DNA of 64,000 nt. It comes from Pithys albifrons albifrons (taxonomy: Eukaryota > Chordata > Aves > Passeriformes > Thamnophilidae). The notes under the pieces were generated by a model. That model saw nothing but the letters and a program-made list of their open reading frames with translations. It searched no databases and was not told the DNA's origin. The stretch is from positions 28,613,066 to 28,677,065 of the forward strand of contig NC_092467.1 in assembly GCF_047495875.1 (NCBI RefSeq), in the 5' to 3' direction. The first letter of the stretch is position 1. Each line of letters starts with the position of its first letter. The position numbers were made by a program, and so were the translations under genes. Below, one piece after another: positions 13,197-27,853 of the stretch.

Positions 13197-14780
13197 CAAA
13201 CTCATATGCAGTGCTCCTGACCACATGTACTCCCCTCAGTCACCACGAACTTCACAAAAGCAGGTCGGTCCCACCAGCCTCCCCCTGCGGGCAGCAAGCC
13301 AAGGCTCACAGAGCGTCTGACTCATTCACAACTGTAACAATGAGCCAAGGCAGAGTCAGGCCCCAAATTCAGATCTCACACAGGCACATCACTGGGCTTC
13401 AGCACAGCAACCAGAGACAGAAGTCACTCTGCTGGGTTAGGCATCACACACTCATAATAAATCTTACTGGACTAGGAGGCAAAGCACGTCACCTCTGCTG
13501 GCAAAAATGTTGAATTAAGGATTCAATCTTGCAGACACTGCCAGTGTCATTCCCAGGGATGTTCCTGAATGGCAGCTGAGAGAGCCAATGATGCTGTCAA
13601 CTGGCTGCAGTTCTTACTCAGTCAAGCCTCAGTTATCAGTTCTGTGCAAATGATTTGGCCCTTTTCCAACCCAGAATTCCAATCAAATCTATCTAAAGCA
13701 TTCACAACCATGTCTGTGAGTCCAAGCTAGTAACACCCTCGTGAAAGTAGACCTTTGAAGTCAACAAGACTGCTCAAGTTCCTAAGGACAGTGTAAGAAC
13801 ATTTCACATCCACTGAGTTATGTCTGCACTTACACAGCATCAAATTCACCAACGTATTTTAATTTTTAAAAAAATAATATTCACTTTTTGTTTTCCTTTC
13901 CTCTGCTTCTCAGTTAAAAGTTTCCTTAGGAATGCAGAAAAGACAAGAAACATAATGAAGCTCTTTTTTAAGAGAAAATCATTTGCTGCTGCTTTTCAAA
14001 ATTGCTATTGGTGCAGTAACATGTAGGACACTTCAGGATCTGATTGATAATGGAATATTTTTTATATTATACATAACACATATTTAGCACATATTCATAT
14101 ATAAATACACAAACATAAGCACTACAGCACACACTAAACTATTTAGATAAAACATCTGTCAGAAAGGACAATGCCTTAAACCACACAGATCTGAACAGAA
14201 TTGTTTTGTTTCCTGGAGTGTTTATTCCACTCCATGAAACTATTATTTCTGTTTTTCCCAACTGGGGCTCAGAGTGTTGTCACTCTCTCCACCAAAACTC
14301 TATCTACAAAATGCTCTGTAAAAGCCTGAGTTATAATACCAGGGTTTAATCAGTCCTAACCTGACTGGCTTAATGAGGAACAATTGTGTAAGTGGGAAAA
14401 TTATTTATCTTGGGACTGTGAAGCAGATAATTTTGGTTAAATTTTTCCAGATGGCTTCAAAACCTGAAAACAGGCCAAACCCTTTACCTACCTACCAAAA
14501 GAGCTCGGATGCCTTCCCTGGTTGATTCAGAAAAAGAACATGCTGTATGGAGTCTGTATGGCCCCAGACCCCCATTCTTGGCCATCAGCACAAGGATGTA
14601 ACTAATCACTATTAGCTGATTCGTGCTTTTCTTTCCATTTATGTTAGAAATGCAGATTAACCACAAACTTCTTACAATCTTTGAATTTTATATTTTCCCA
14701 GTAAGTGCTAATTGTGGGAAATGGGGAATTGCTGCCTCTCAGCAGCACAGAGCTCTCTTTACCAGGACCCCACACCATGT

Positions 14781-14797
14781 TTAGGGTTAGGGTTAGG
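14781..14797 (+). repeat. short interstitial telomere-like repeat
   Basis: Nearly three TTAGGG units in tandem, followed by two degenerate GGCTCA units. This is too short to be more than a relic or chance. Confidence 0.6.
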
Positions 14798-14980
14798 CTC
14801 AGGCTCAGGAATCCTGGAATCCTGAGCCCCAAACACAGAGACCCTGATGCATGATTTGGCCATTATGGGTCTCTTCTAAAGACCTCCTGTCTGGCCTGCT
14901 CAGTTTCCTTCAGCAACACCCCAGCACCATCAGTCTGCATCCTCCACAGCAAGGAGATGCAGAAACACAAACTAGCAGTA

Positions 14981-15002
14981 AGCAAACAAACAAACAAACA
15001 TG
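14981..15002. repeat. (CAAA)n microsatellite
   Basis: Five CAAA units in a row. Confidence 0.9.
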
Positions 15003-15548
15003 CAAAGAAAAAGCAACAAGTCAAAGAAGAACAACCACTCTGGCAAAGCACGGCAGGACCGAGCCAAGGAGGCGGAGAAGCTGGAGAAAACTTGCAAGAA
15101 CCTTTTCAGAAGAAACCATGTTGAAAGCAAAGTTGTAACTTCAGGGCTTCCTCCCTGGCAGCCTGGTACCAACACACTGATTCCAAGGACAATTCTTTAA
15201 TGAGAGAGGAAATCATTAATAGTGCAACTACTTTTCCTAGTGACAGGGCATCTGTTGGAGCTGAAGGAATTCAGTTTTCCTTCAACTTACACAGACTTAG
15301 AAAAATCTAAGTCAAGAGGGGGATTTCTGGTTCCAGTCCCATCACAAGCACCACAACAAAACTCTAAATTAAATTTGCTGAGAAAAGTCAAGCTTAGGAA
15401 ATCAGACACAGTTTAAGCATCAAGGAGAGGGCTGTGAAAGACATGAGGGACACAGAATCTCTGTTCTTGGTGGTGTGCAAGAAGAGACTCGGCAAACAAC
15501 TACCAGAAATAATGTGGGAAGCATTACCTGGCTGGGAAGATACATAGA

Positions 15549-15798
15549 AACACAGAATATCTTGGGTTGGAAGGGACCTTAAAGATCATGCAGGTCCAAC
15601 CCCCTGCCATGGGGGAGACACCTCCCACTATCCCAGGTTGCTCAGAGCTCCATCCAACCTGGCCTTGGGCACTCCCAGGGATAGGGCAGCCACAGCTTCC
15701 CTGGGCACCTGTGCCAGGGCCTCAGCACCCTCACAGGGAAGAATGTGTTCCTGATCTCTGTCACCTCCTGAGTGAGATGGGCCTTGTCACCAGCCATG
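15549..15798 (-). mobile_element. CR1 LINE 3' fragment, second subfamily
   Basis: The segment contains CTTGGGTTGGAAGGGACCTT, AAAGATCATGCAGGTCCAAC and CCCCTGCCATGGGGGAGACA, then the typical CCATCCAACCTGGCCTTGGG. This is the reverse complement of a CR1 3' end. The subfamily differs from the other copies here (GGAAGGGACC rather than GGAAAAGACC). It is 5'-truncated near 15,798 and non-coding. Confidence 0.92.
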
Positions 15799-18555
15799 CT
15801 CACTGGTGACTAAAAGGGTTATTTCTCCAAGAGAACCTGACAATCCAGCTATGAGGGCAGAGTTGTGATGCCCTCACAAAGCTGAGGGGTACCATTACCA
15901 GAACAGGCCAAAATACCACAAAAACCTTTCTACCTGCTCTTCACATTCAGTATCCAGTTTCCCATTTGAAGATTGCACCTTTCTCAGTGTTGTTTTTTTC
16001 TATTTTATGTCAGACTGAGTGACTAAGCTCAATTTTCTCCAATACCATCCATTTTCTCCCCCTTTCTTTTTATTTGCACAAACATTGCTCATCTCTGATC
16101 TACATCAATTCTCCACAAAATCATTCCCCTTCTTTTCAGCCTCAATGCATACATTTTTTTAAGTCTCTGATCTATTATTCAATCCATCTTTGGAGCCTTT
16201 CAAATTCTGCTAAAACCTTTAGGAGGCAAAATATTAATGTATCAACATTATATTACTTCCAGGGCTATTTTCTATTCTCTTCTTTTTATTCTTTAACATC
16301 TGTTGTTTTGGTTTATGCCATATGTTTGGGGAAGGAGCGCTGAAATCTACAGGGAAACATCTGCACTATGAAGATCTTCATTTTCTAACGGGAGGGAATG
16401 ACTATTCTAAAACCTCAGGTAGGTAGGGATGTTTCAGTGAGCAAGCTGGGGAAAACAAAAGGAAATAAAAAGAGAAGAATTTCCACTGGATTTGTTGAAA
16501 GGTGTATACTTCAGCTAACAGCTTGTGAAGCACAACTTGCAAGGTCGTGCTTTAACTCAAAAATTAAGTCACACAACACTTCTCTATTCACAGGAAATGA
16601 TTTTCTTACAGTAGGTAAGTATGTATTTCTTGTATATAGTTTTCTTATTTTTAAGTATTTTTAGCTTCTATCCTGAGATGTCTAAACAAAAGCAAACCAT
16701 GAATGGATCTAGAATTTGTATTCCTTCCTTGTGGAAGATACTGAAGCAGTTTATTCATTTTAACACATCTTTACTATATCTCATGCATCAAAGACAATGC
16801 TTTCAGATTAAAATTTAAAAACTATTAATTTGGCACAAATCTTTCAATTATGATGACAAGGTTACAGGAAGGAGGTGAATATTGCACCATAGCATGGAAT
16901 TACTTTGCTGTAATAAAAATTTATAAAACTTAAAACTTTCTTGCATTTGGAGTGGACATTACTCCTACAAGTCTAAGCTGATAAGATATTTAAGAACCCA
17001 AGACAATCTTCTCATGCAGCAGTTTGTCTGTTCTGGAGGAAATGTAGGTTTGAGGATCCAGGTTAGCACAAATTCAGCCACAGGAGTGAAAATGCTGCCT
17101 CAGATACATCCACGCATCTGAAATCAGTGGAAATATTGCACGTTTGCACCTGTGTGACTGAAAGCAGAATGCAGGTATCTGCTTCTCCTTTAGTCCCAAT
17201 ACTCAGTTAAGACAAGAAAACAAATTCAAGCTGTTCCCACTTCTTATGTTTACCAAGTTCCTCTAATTGCTCTCCACAGGAAATACTTGGTGGATACTCT
17301 TATGCTGACACACAAAACACTACACAGGGTGATTCCCTCCTAACCTGTCACACAGAACTCGGTGCAAAGCCCCAGGTACCAAGGTGGGACAAGCAGCTCT
17401 GTCTGACTTGCTGATTTACCCAATTTGCACCCATGTAAGCAGAATTTAGAGCATGTTTACAGAGCAGTTTTTAGCAGCAGCAGCACAGGCTGCCTGCACA
17501 GATCTGCTGACTGGGAATCCTGGAGAACACACAACACACGTAGGGACAGCACTACAAGCATCAGGCCAGAAAGGGCCACAAGTTCTTAAGCAGAACTGAA
17601 TAAATTCACTTGAAAGACCTGAAATACAAGGTGGCCACTGGCTCACAAAGGGAGAAAAACAAAAAACTCAAACTTTCCAAAGAGCAAAAGCTTATTAATC
17701 TTTCTCTGTTTGGCTTAAGTTTTATAACCACATATCTCACCTATAAATACTCAGTCTAAGACCAACGTGTCTTATTTCGCGTAAACTCCCCAATCAATGC
17801 TGCCTCCTTTTCTATTAATCCACCCTTTAAAATACATTCTTTTATCAGGTTTTAATGTCTAACATGATTTAATCAAGAACACATGCCTCATAAATATCAT
17901 CTGTCATGTTCCATTAGTTTCATGTGGAAAAGTACAAGTCAATAAACAAAGGTTGTGCCATAAATCTGCCTTGAACACATTATACCTCGAATAAGAAAAT
18001 AAAAACATGTGTGTCCTTTGACCTGGATATTCTTAAAATGGAACTTCAGGTATTGTCTTATGCCTTTAAAAATGTCTAAAGCATTCACAATTAATTGCGT
18101 ACCTAAGCAATTTCAATTTACATAATGTTGATATGGAGACGGTGATTAAATAAGCACTATGCCTTTAAGGCACCTGTTAAATAACATCACTGCCTCTGGG
18201 TTAAAGCTGATATCCCACACTGCACAATGAAAACCAGGTCCCTCCACCATGCAACTGTGCAATAAAACTCCCTCGTAACTCAGTGGAGCCACTGGGTTCA
18301 GTTATTAATAGAGAGAGGGGAAGAAAGGAAAAAAAAATGGTGAAAAAAGGAAAAAGCAGCACCTTCTCTCGTGCACTGCATGGAAACGTGGTTGGTTCCT
18401 GTGAGCACCAACAGATCCCTGGGAGCTCTTCCTGGCCCCTCCATTCCAGTGCTGGTGAGCACGTTTGTGACCAGTGCTGTGACTGTCCAAGTACACAAAT
18501 AACATCACGTACTCAGTTTTGATACTTACACCAATGATCAAACTTGATGCTTGGG

Positions 18556-18824
18556 TCATAGAATCATAGAATGGATTGGGTTGGAAAAGACCTCCCAGAT
18601 CATCAAGTCCAACCCTTGGGCCAACTCCAGTCCCTTTACCAGATCATGGCACTCAGTGCCACGGCCAAGCTCAGTTTAAAAACCTCCAGGGACGGGGAAT
18701 CAACCCCCTCTCTGGGCAGCCCATTCCAATGCCTGAGCACTCTCTCTTGAAAGAATTTTCTTCTGATATCCAACTTAAATTTCCCCTGGCAGAGCTTGAG
18801 CCCGTGCCCCCTTGTCCTATTGCT
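18556..18824 (-). mobile_element. CR1 LINE 3' fragment
   Basis: It opens with TCATAGAATCATAGAATGG, the inverted CR1 tail, and follows the same consensus as the copy at 12,824. It stops abruptly after CTTGTCCTATTGCT at an AT-rich joint, so it is more strongly 5'-truncated. Sense strand is minus. Confidence 0.93.
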
Positions 18825-21800
18825 ATTTATTTTTATTTAAGGAAATTCCCGGCCTCTCCAGAGCTGCAGCCACAGTCAGAGCTTTCTGTCTCTCCTGCTC
18901 TTCATGGCACACAGCAGTTTCTGGCTTTTGGTGTTTTGCACTAATGAACTCAGTTTGTTACAGGCTTTGAGGAGTGTGTTGTGGCTTGTGGGTGGCGTGC
19001 GACAGACGCTCCCTGCACTGAGCACTGTCTGCAACAGCAACAAACTGGGCATCATCCAAGCAGTCCTTTCCCATCTCCTGCTCCAGTGGGGTTTGGACTG
19101 GACACCACCGACATTCTGCTCTACAGCAGCACAGACAAGGGACAGAGATTTCACTGGGGGCCCTGTCCATGCCCCAGCACCTTTCTGTGCAGCTGCCCAT
19201 TGTGTCCCAGGTGGCTTCCTAAGGGACTCACTTGAATTTAGCTCTGCTGCAAGCAATAGAGGTCCCACTGACTTCTGTCAGATCTGGAAAAGTTTGTGGC
19301 AGTTCTGACTGCTGTCTAATACCAGGGAAACTGGATGGACAACAGCTCTCTAGAGTCCTTGGGAAAAGAAGTCAAACCTTTTCCTCTCATGCATTGTGAA
19401 ATTTGAGAAACATGAAGCTCACTACTCAAGAGTTCAATATTCAAGTTTTAAAAATAAAGAATATCTGGGGGGTTTTCCTTAATGACTGCTTTGACCACCT
19501 ACACACACTTAACTTCCAGCAGGTCCAGTTTCACCTCTTGGTGCAGACGGGCCTACACTTGTGTCCAAAGTAGTTATGAATCTCTATGAATGTAAGGAAG
19601 AGACTGACAGTGGGGACTCCTGTCACAAGAGGAACTTCCTCGCTCTCACATCTCTTCCTTGGCTGTACAACCAGACCTGTGGGCCCACAGAGGAAGAAAG
19701 TGTCAACTGCACAGTACCACAAGACTAAGACAGCACCCAGAAAAGTGATCATCATCACAGCACCTGGTGCAGCCTTTCACAAGTCAGGGTTTAGAGAACC
19801 AGCCCAAATGGCTGGGCAGTGACTCAGCCCTCTGGAGTGTCTCACAGGACACGCTGGGAGTACACAAAGTATTTTATTTTGTATGTTAAGTGAGAGGACA
19901 CTTTGTGTTTTTAGTGCCAGACACAGAATCAGTCTATGGTACACAGTTCCCAAGTGCTCACTCTCAAGCTACATCTAACCTGGCTGAACACCAAGGCCCT
20001 TTGCTGGCAGAGGAACAAGTCTCTTCCAAAAACCTGCACTAATTACAGCTGCTCTCAGGGCCCTTATAAACATCAGGTCCCACTTCCCAGCTCTTGTGTT
20101 TCCTTTTCTTTCAATAACAGGGTTTTTAAAAGAAATATAGTTTTCTGGGTCAGAAGACTCTACACAGAACAGTTTGATAGAAAAGTCATAATACTTGCAA
20201 TTCCCTGAGATCTTTTATCTTGCACATCTCAGACAGACTCCAATGGTATCACCTGGCAAGGAGCCAAAGGAGCTCTGCTACTAAACCAGCATGATAAGAT
20301 CAGTGCTGAGTGGAGGAAACGCCAACAAAAATCTCCCACTTTTCCCTGGATTTTCATCCAAACAAACGAGTATGTCGCTCCAGTTCCCCGCTCGGCAAAG
20401 TCTCAGTGCCTGAAGGTTGGCCCCATGCTCCCTCAGTAACAATTATTACAACTGCAGTGTATTTTCTGAGTCACTCTCCCACCCACTGCTCGTCTATGAG
20501 GCCTCGACTCCTTGGTAGAACAATAGATTACCACATGGCACAGCTTTCCAGGCAACTCTGCATCACGTGCTGGAATTAACGATGGGAAGAATTCGAAATT
20601 AATACTATTGCACCACTCACAGAAGATGCCTTTAAAAGGAGACCCACAGAAAGCATGAACTGTGAATATGCAATGCCACAAGACTAAGTACCAGATCCAG
20701 GGAGCTGTTTAGGCACTGAATTTCCACGGATGTCAATGGGAATTAGCTGCCTGAATCCCTCTCTGGATCAGACTTTTAGTAAAGCAAACTTTAAGGCTTG
20801 ATTTTTCAGCAGTTCTACAGTTCCTATAAATTCTTCATTACCTCAAGTCCTTCAGAGGAATGTCTAGGAGAGTCATCACACATTTTGTCTTGCCTGAAAA
20901 TAACCATCCAGTTCTCAAAGCAAACAAGCTGGACATGATAAGTATATGAAAAAACAAAACAAAACACCACCTTTTATGACATTGTTCAGGTGTCACTGCT
21001 TGGCTTCCTATGAGCCATTTAACTCCACGCACCTCTAAGGCAGGATCCTGTCTCTGCTTATGGAGTGGCAAGATGATTAGAGGCATCTGACAGCTATTGC
21101 ATTGGGAAACAATACCTGACAGACACTGGCTGCTCCTTAAAACTTACAGATTGATTTCAATTAATGTAGGCACCATGGAATTTCATTGCCTCTTAAAACA
21201 ACAGAAAAACAAAAAACCCCAAGTAAATCCCAGAAAGGTGTCCATAATAACATAAACCAACAAGCTGACAGGGTTCTGTAACTGAACATCTTTAGAGAGA
21301 TTGAACTTAGTGGCCCTCATCCAGAAATAAAAATCAAAGATACCACCCAAAGGAAAGGGGAAGGAAAAAAAGGCTCTTGTGATGACAGTTCAGATTGAAA
21401 TTAATTTGCCCACTTGCAGAAATTCAGAAAGTGTTTGCCTTTGATTTTTCATCCCCACCACATGGCAGCTGCTTTCTCCCAGAGCACACACTGACACTGT
21501 TGTGGGCTGTTGGAGCAAGGCAGCCAACACTGGGAATGGCCACATCCCGCAGTGACACAGCCAGGAATGGGCACAGCAGCCACTCCACAGGGTGTGCAGA
21601 GCCCTCAGTACACACACAAACACAGACCTGTGTCTGGCCCAGGGACTGACAGAGGGGAAAGGTGTCACAAATATAAATCTCAGGCTGAGGAGCCAAAGAA
21701 CTCAACTGAATTTCAGTCACATGGGTATCTCTCAGTTTCCCTTGGCTGCCTCGACCAACTGTAGCCCAGAGTTGTAAAACCTGCCCACAGCTGCTCTGCT

Positions 21801-24800
21801 CACCCCCAACCTGATGTTTCACACTGTGACTTTATGCAGGCTTGTTTGGATCTAACAAGGTCCTTATTTTTCTACAATGCAGGAAATAAGGAAACCAGCC
21901 ATCAATTATTAGAAGCGCAGCAGATCTGAGCCGTGTGGCTGTAAAACAGATTTTTCTTTAATGAAACTGAGCTGGCATTTGCCAGAAATAACAAGTGCCC
22001 AAGACTAAAATGTAAATCAAAACTAAAGGAGAGTTTTCAAAACTTTGAATCATTGGTAGCAACAGACAAGCTTAGAAGGAGGTTGGTATGATTTTGGAAT
22101 GTCTTAAAAATGTGTGACTAATAAGACTTCTAAAGACATTATTTGTGAGTTAGTATTTCAGTCTCCCCACAGAAAGAAAACATCATGACCAGAGAGAGCC
22201 ACAATGTTTGCTGTAATAACTGTGTTAGTATGTCACTATTGCCGGGTTAGGAAGGAGCCTAAGCCTTTGTTTGCATTTCTGAAAACAAAGAAATGGAAGA
22301 CATTAATGTTGGAAATCATCAGTGCCTGGCAAGAGTCAATCACAACCGTTACGCTTTCCCCACGTGTCCAGGTTTTAAACCCAGCACTTGGTTTTGGTTG
22401 GTCTCAGCCCAGGTCCTGGGAGACAGCAGGTTCCATCACACATCTCTGAACAGACTTGTCTAGTCAAGGAGGAGTGGTGCTGTTTGCTGAAGAGAGAGAC
22501 ATAACAAGAGGAAAGAAAGGGCAGGTTTGGAGGAAACATTAGTTGCTACTGATTCCCTCACCATAACTACTGCCAAAACTGTGACTGGCATGGCAATGCT
22601 CCTCTTTCCCAGCCTTCTCCTGCTCTTTGTCACAAAACTCAGAGAGAGTGCTTAAATTCAGCCTCAGCTGGATGCCAGGCCCACAAACTGCAATGCAGAG
22701 GGAACAGCAGCACCAGCTCTGCCTGTAGGAAAGGGCCTGGAATCCAATTTTACGCAGTGGTCCAGCTTGTTCATCTGCCATTGCTGCTTGTTCAATTCTG
22801 CCATTGAATGCAATGGTCCATGGCTGAAATTAGTAACTTCTTCCACAGGAACCTTCAAACCTGGCTCAGCCACTCCAAATGCCAGAGGTTTTATCATAGC
22901 CTTTGCTAAGCTGTGCCAGGGTTGATTATCCTTGCAGTCAAAACCATCTGTCTGCCTTCTTGATTGACCTTTCTCTGTTTCCAGCCATGAGATACCATTC
23001 TGCATTTACCTGTACACAGAAGAACCCTCAAGTATTCCCTGTTTTCTCCTCTGGTGCATCTCCAGATGGCCTTTAATCTTCCATTAGTCCATTGGTACCA
23101 CATATGGGCCAGCATCTTCCAGTTCTTCTCCAAGTTCTTTGATTTTTCAAAGCCATTTAAGAATGTCTGAGCATTAATCTCTCTCTGCAACTAGAGTGAT
23201 AATTAACAGAAGGATAACAACACTTCCCTATGCTTTTTAATAATGTATCATATCACCTCGTGCCCCGTTAAGTATTTATTTTCTCACACCAATGGAATGT
23301 GACATCCCCATCCCCTTCTGGACACACAGCCTCCCACCTACAATAACAGTTTATATCCTCATGTCTGATGGCACGAAAATACCTGTTGTCCAGTTCCTGA
23401 TCACTGCTTCAGAAATCAGTGTTGCATGCCAGTCACTTCCTAATTTTGATAAATAAAAATTATTAAATAAAACCATTCCCTTCAATAGAAGAAACAAACT
23501 TTGCTGGCAGTGGATTTTTTATATTCTGTGAGGATTTCAGCAGAAACTATTAGATAACACTGGGAACAAAACTCAAAGTTTTCAGAGTTGTATACAAAAT
23601 AGTCACTGTACAAAATACTCTATTTGGTGTGAATCTTAATTTCTATAGATAGCACAGTTTTTACTCCTTTCAAAAGGACACAATATTGTTTTCTATACCA
23701 CTATTTTTCTGCCATCAACATTGAATGTGACAATCCAAAATGTATCCCAGAAGTTTAAGTCTAATCTGCCAACACATTTATCTCTGCCAGCCTCTCTCTC
23801 AGGCTTGTTATAAAACAAGAACTAGTTTGATGAACCCTTAAGAAGCAGAAGAGCTTCCTTCAGCTGCTCTGATAATGCAAATTTCTGCCACAATATATTC
23901 CCAGTTATGAACAGCCCAAACTCCACCTGGACCATAAGGTCGTAGAAATGACCAACAACTATAAAGGCCAACAGTGCTGCAGGACTTCTGCATGGTCAGT
24001 TAATTTTCATATTTGGAAAACAGGATGCACTGCAAATGAATAATAATTCAATGTGAGCCTAATTCAGTATCAATAAGGCTATTTCCTTCTTCAGAACAAT
24101 GGTTGGCATTTTCTATCCCCAACAGGCAATCATTTGTTAGCAATGGCATGTCCCCAGAATGCCACAGAACATTTCACAACTGCTCTGCACATAAAATCAA
24201 TCATTTTCCATGCCCAGTTGTCCCACCACTGGCTCTCCCAACTGCTGCTCTTAGAACCCTTCACTCAGTCTGGTTTTTATTGTGTGCCTTCTTGGTGTTT
24301 TCTTGACAAACAAATGAGTGGCCAGAAACACCACTGTTTGACAAGAAGGGACTTGAACTTTGACAGCAAGTCAAAGAGGATAGAAGACTGGAATATTACA
24401 GTTTGAGAGACCTCTTCTAACTCTCTAATGCCGAAGCAGTTGAGTGTGGGAATGAAAAGTGTCACAGGAAAGACAGGCCTGAAGAATTGCATTTCCATCC
24501 AGCCTGTCTTTAGAAACTCCAGTGATGAATCCCTCACAGGCTGCCTGGGCACCAGATGCCAAAAGCTCAGTGTACTCCTAGATAGGATCCTTCTACTGTC
24601 CACATAGTCCCTGTGGAAAAACAAACCAATCTGAAGAGACAAAATCAAGAAGAGACAAAAGGTGCTGAAATCAGATGCATTTCACCAAGTATTTAGTCAC
24701 CTACAGGGAAAACCTACAGCCACACTCAGCTTCAGAAGGGATGCAAAAGGAGGTTTTCTTCTCTACCAGCAGAACAAGATCCGTGCCTCTGAAGGATGTG

Positions 24801-27800
24801 AGGGCACCATGCACACAAATTACACCTCTGATCTATAAATTGGTCAACTGCATGTTTTGAAGGCCCTTCTCCTATATAAAATATTCTGAATCAGGGTTGC
24901 TCATCAAACTACAAATGCTGTAGGTCAGCAGCCTTCACACTGAAACCTGTATCCAAACTCCCAGATTGTTTTCTCTTGTGGTAGTTAGTGCCATAACTCA
25001 CTTTATCTAAATGCTAGCTGGTTATGAGGCTATTTTTCACAAAGTTTTCTCTCATTTTATATTATCTAGGCTCCAAAACAGTCTCCCTGTCTCTTCAGAG
25101 TGACTGCCTGCGGCTGAAACATCTACCCCATGCATAAAACTTCTTTATCACCTCTAATGTTTACTGTTCTTAATTTTCAAGTCTCCCAGCAACTTCTCCA
25201 GCAGCTAATAAAAACTCTATTGTTGGCATTAACACTAACCCTTAGCAAGGAAAGTTCCCCAAGCAGGTTAGCCTCATTTTGAGAAACTCACCCTGGGTAC
25301 CACTGAAGCAGCAAATCTCTGCAAAACACCAGAGGTTTTTCTCTCAAACTTGCCAAATAAGCAGCACTTGCAGCCAATGCCATCACACATTCAGGCTCAA
25401 AACACTATTGATGATTAGTCATTCCAGTGGTTTGCTCTCACTTTCTAGATTTTGGTTCCATTTATATTAACTTTCTATGACTAATCTTGCAAAACATACG
25501 CACTTGTGAAAGTATTTGTGGAACTGGCAAATGTATAGGTATAAAAGTGAATTTTGACAAAGCAGTTTGAGTACTTGTGCCAGCAATCTCTGCCTAACAG
25601 CTTCTGACAGGATGCAGTAAGAGAAAGATCTGGTATGAATAATGATTCCAATAAAAGCCAGCCAAATCACCCTGACAGATTTGGAGTACTTACACATTCA
25701 GCAGACCAAAAGCTATTTACAAACCAGTTGTCACACTTCCACATATTTAGCCCACAATTCAAATAGGTTACAATCCTTTAAATATATTTAAAAATAAACT
25801 AAGAGCATGGTGGCACAAAGTAAAATACAGGCCAGAAGGGGAAGAAAATAGAAAAAAAAGTCACTAAGGTTTAAGGGCAGGGAAAGACCAAGTGGGTTGT
25901 AGGGGTAAACATCCCCTTAAATTTCCTGCACACCTATTCAAATCAGAGGAATGCTGAAATGCAGGGGTGTCTTTGTTCTGAAAGGAGAACCACTCACACA
26001 CATTGTCTGTAGCTCCTCCCCACAAAAATATGGCAAGTCAACAAAGCCTCTCGAATGGCTCCAGAACTCAAAGAAAAGGAATATTAGCCAATTCGTGGTG
26101 AGCTGGCAAGAGGAAAAACAAGAACCAAACTGTTCAGAATAAAAATGTGAGACATCTTTTTCTTTAGCCAAGTGAACTTAATCCATACTTAGAGGACAAA
26201 ATTTTATGCATCAGCCCTCCAGGGCTCAAGTCTGCCCCCTTTTTATCCACTCCTGGATTTAAAATGGCACCACTTCAGATTTGCACCAGACTTAGGGACA
26301 ATGGAATCAGGCCAGTACAGTTTCAGTTGAACATAAACCAGCTCTGATGGCTACAAGGAAACTGAACATTACAACAATCAGATATCCAGAAAGGAGGAAT
26401 TTAGTGTAGCTTTTTCTTCTTCAAGTCCTGGGAGATGGTTTCAGCTGTGTGCAAAATCTGTTCTGCCAGAGTGATGAGGATCTTGGGAACGTTCAGGAAG
26501 CCACCTGCACCTCAAGCCCAGGGCCACAGAGTCCATGGGGTGATGTCTCTCTCATGAACAAGCCATGAGAGACTTCTCCATCGGCTGGAAGGCAAAAGCA
26601 ACCCAGCAAACCTGGGGGGAAATTTTCCTTCCAACAGGTACTTTCTGGCTATTTCCAACACAGCTCCCTTAAAGGAGCCTCCCTTCCCTGCCCTCAGCAC
26701 ATCAGGCACTAAAATAAATGGGTAAATTTGTTCCTCTGCAACAATTCTGCAACTTGCAATGTAAACCAGATGCCAAGGAGTCCAACTAACGTGTTCCACT
26801 AAAATCTTACTCTCCCGAAGATAAATAAATATTATTTTGCGCTTTTCACCACTCACACTCAGACACACCAACAAGGGCAGGCCCTGCGTCCTTCACCCAG
26901 CCCAGAGAGAAATGCAGTCCATGCCCACACTGCAGAGGGAGGGCAGTGCCACTTGGGGCTGACACAGTCACATGTTACACACAGAATTCTGCACCACCTC
27001 CAGATCAGATCCCAGACAGAGCACAGACACACCAACCCAACACTGCACCTGAACTAACAAACTCTGTCTCTCAGCACAGCAGATCAAGCTGGCCCTGATG
27101 GTGTGCCCAAACAACAGCCCTGCTTCTGACTCCAAAACTGGCTTGTCTTTCTCTACGCCACACTCTGTGAGGCTCTCACAGTACAAATATAAACAGCACA
27201 GATTTGCCCCAAAATGACACAAGTGGTACAGTCCAGTTCAAGCACCCTTGTTCTTTTCACCCAAAACATTTATATGCTTGGCCATGTTGGCTGCTGGCAC
27301 AATCCTTCGCTCTTTCTGCCTGTTTCACAGAGGGGCTGATCACACCAGCTTTAAACCCATGCATGGCCTTGAACAGAAAGCAAAATTAAAGGTGAATGTG
27401 CTCTTGTGCTAACTGACCTTGGCATCCGAGCTACTGGGCTAAAAGTGCTTGTACACTTTTCTCTCTTGGAGGGAGTTTAACAGTTGGATCTTCTCTTCCA
27501 TGTCTCAAAGGATCATGGATGGAATTTTCAAACATTCAGTACTGGCCTCCGCCTGAAAGTCAAGTCCCTGCAATTTCAGCAGGAGCAGCAGGGCAAAGCA
27601 AGAGTTATGAAATTTCGTGTTAAATCTTTTCTGGGATTTTCCCAGAAAACACTGGGTAATAAAACAGAAGTTTCCTCTTTTATCTATTCTCACTTTAACT
27701 CTCTCTTCCCCATCCAGCATAGATGGGGGTTGGGAGGTAGGCAGGACTTACATAAGGAACACAGACACTGACTTAATGTGAAATGAGTCCTTCTGAATGG

Positions 27801-27853
27801 AAAGTGCTGCTTTCCTTGAGCACCCTGTCCTGTCCTGTGGCTGCTGCTACAGG

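Noticed and set aside
12835..13220. Plus-strand frames of about 100-126 codons, and similar ones at 18,576-18,944 and 55,622-56,059
   Set aside because: The near-identical proteins arise from the antisense strand of CR1 3' ends.
18876..19308. Overlapping 130- and 134-codon frames on opposite strands
   Set aside because: Mutually antisense, no family resemblance, and adjacent to a CR1 truncation point.
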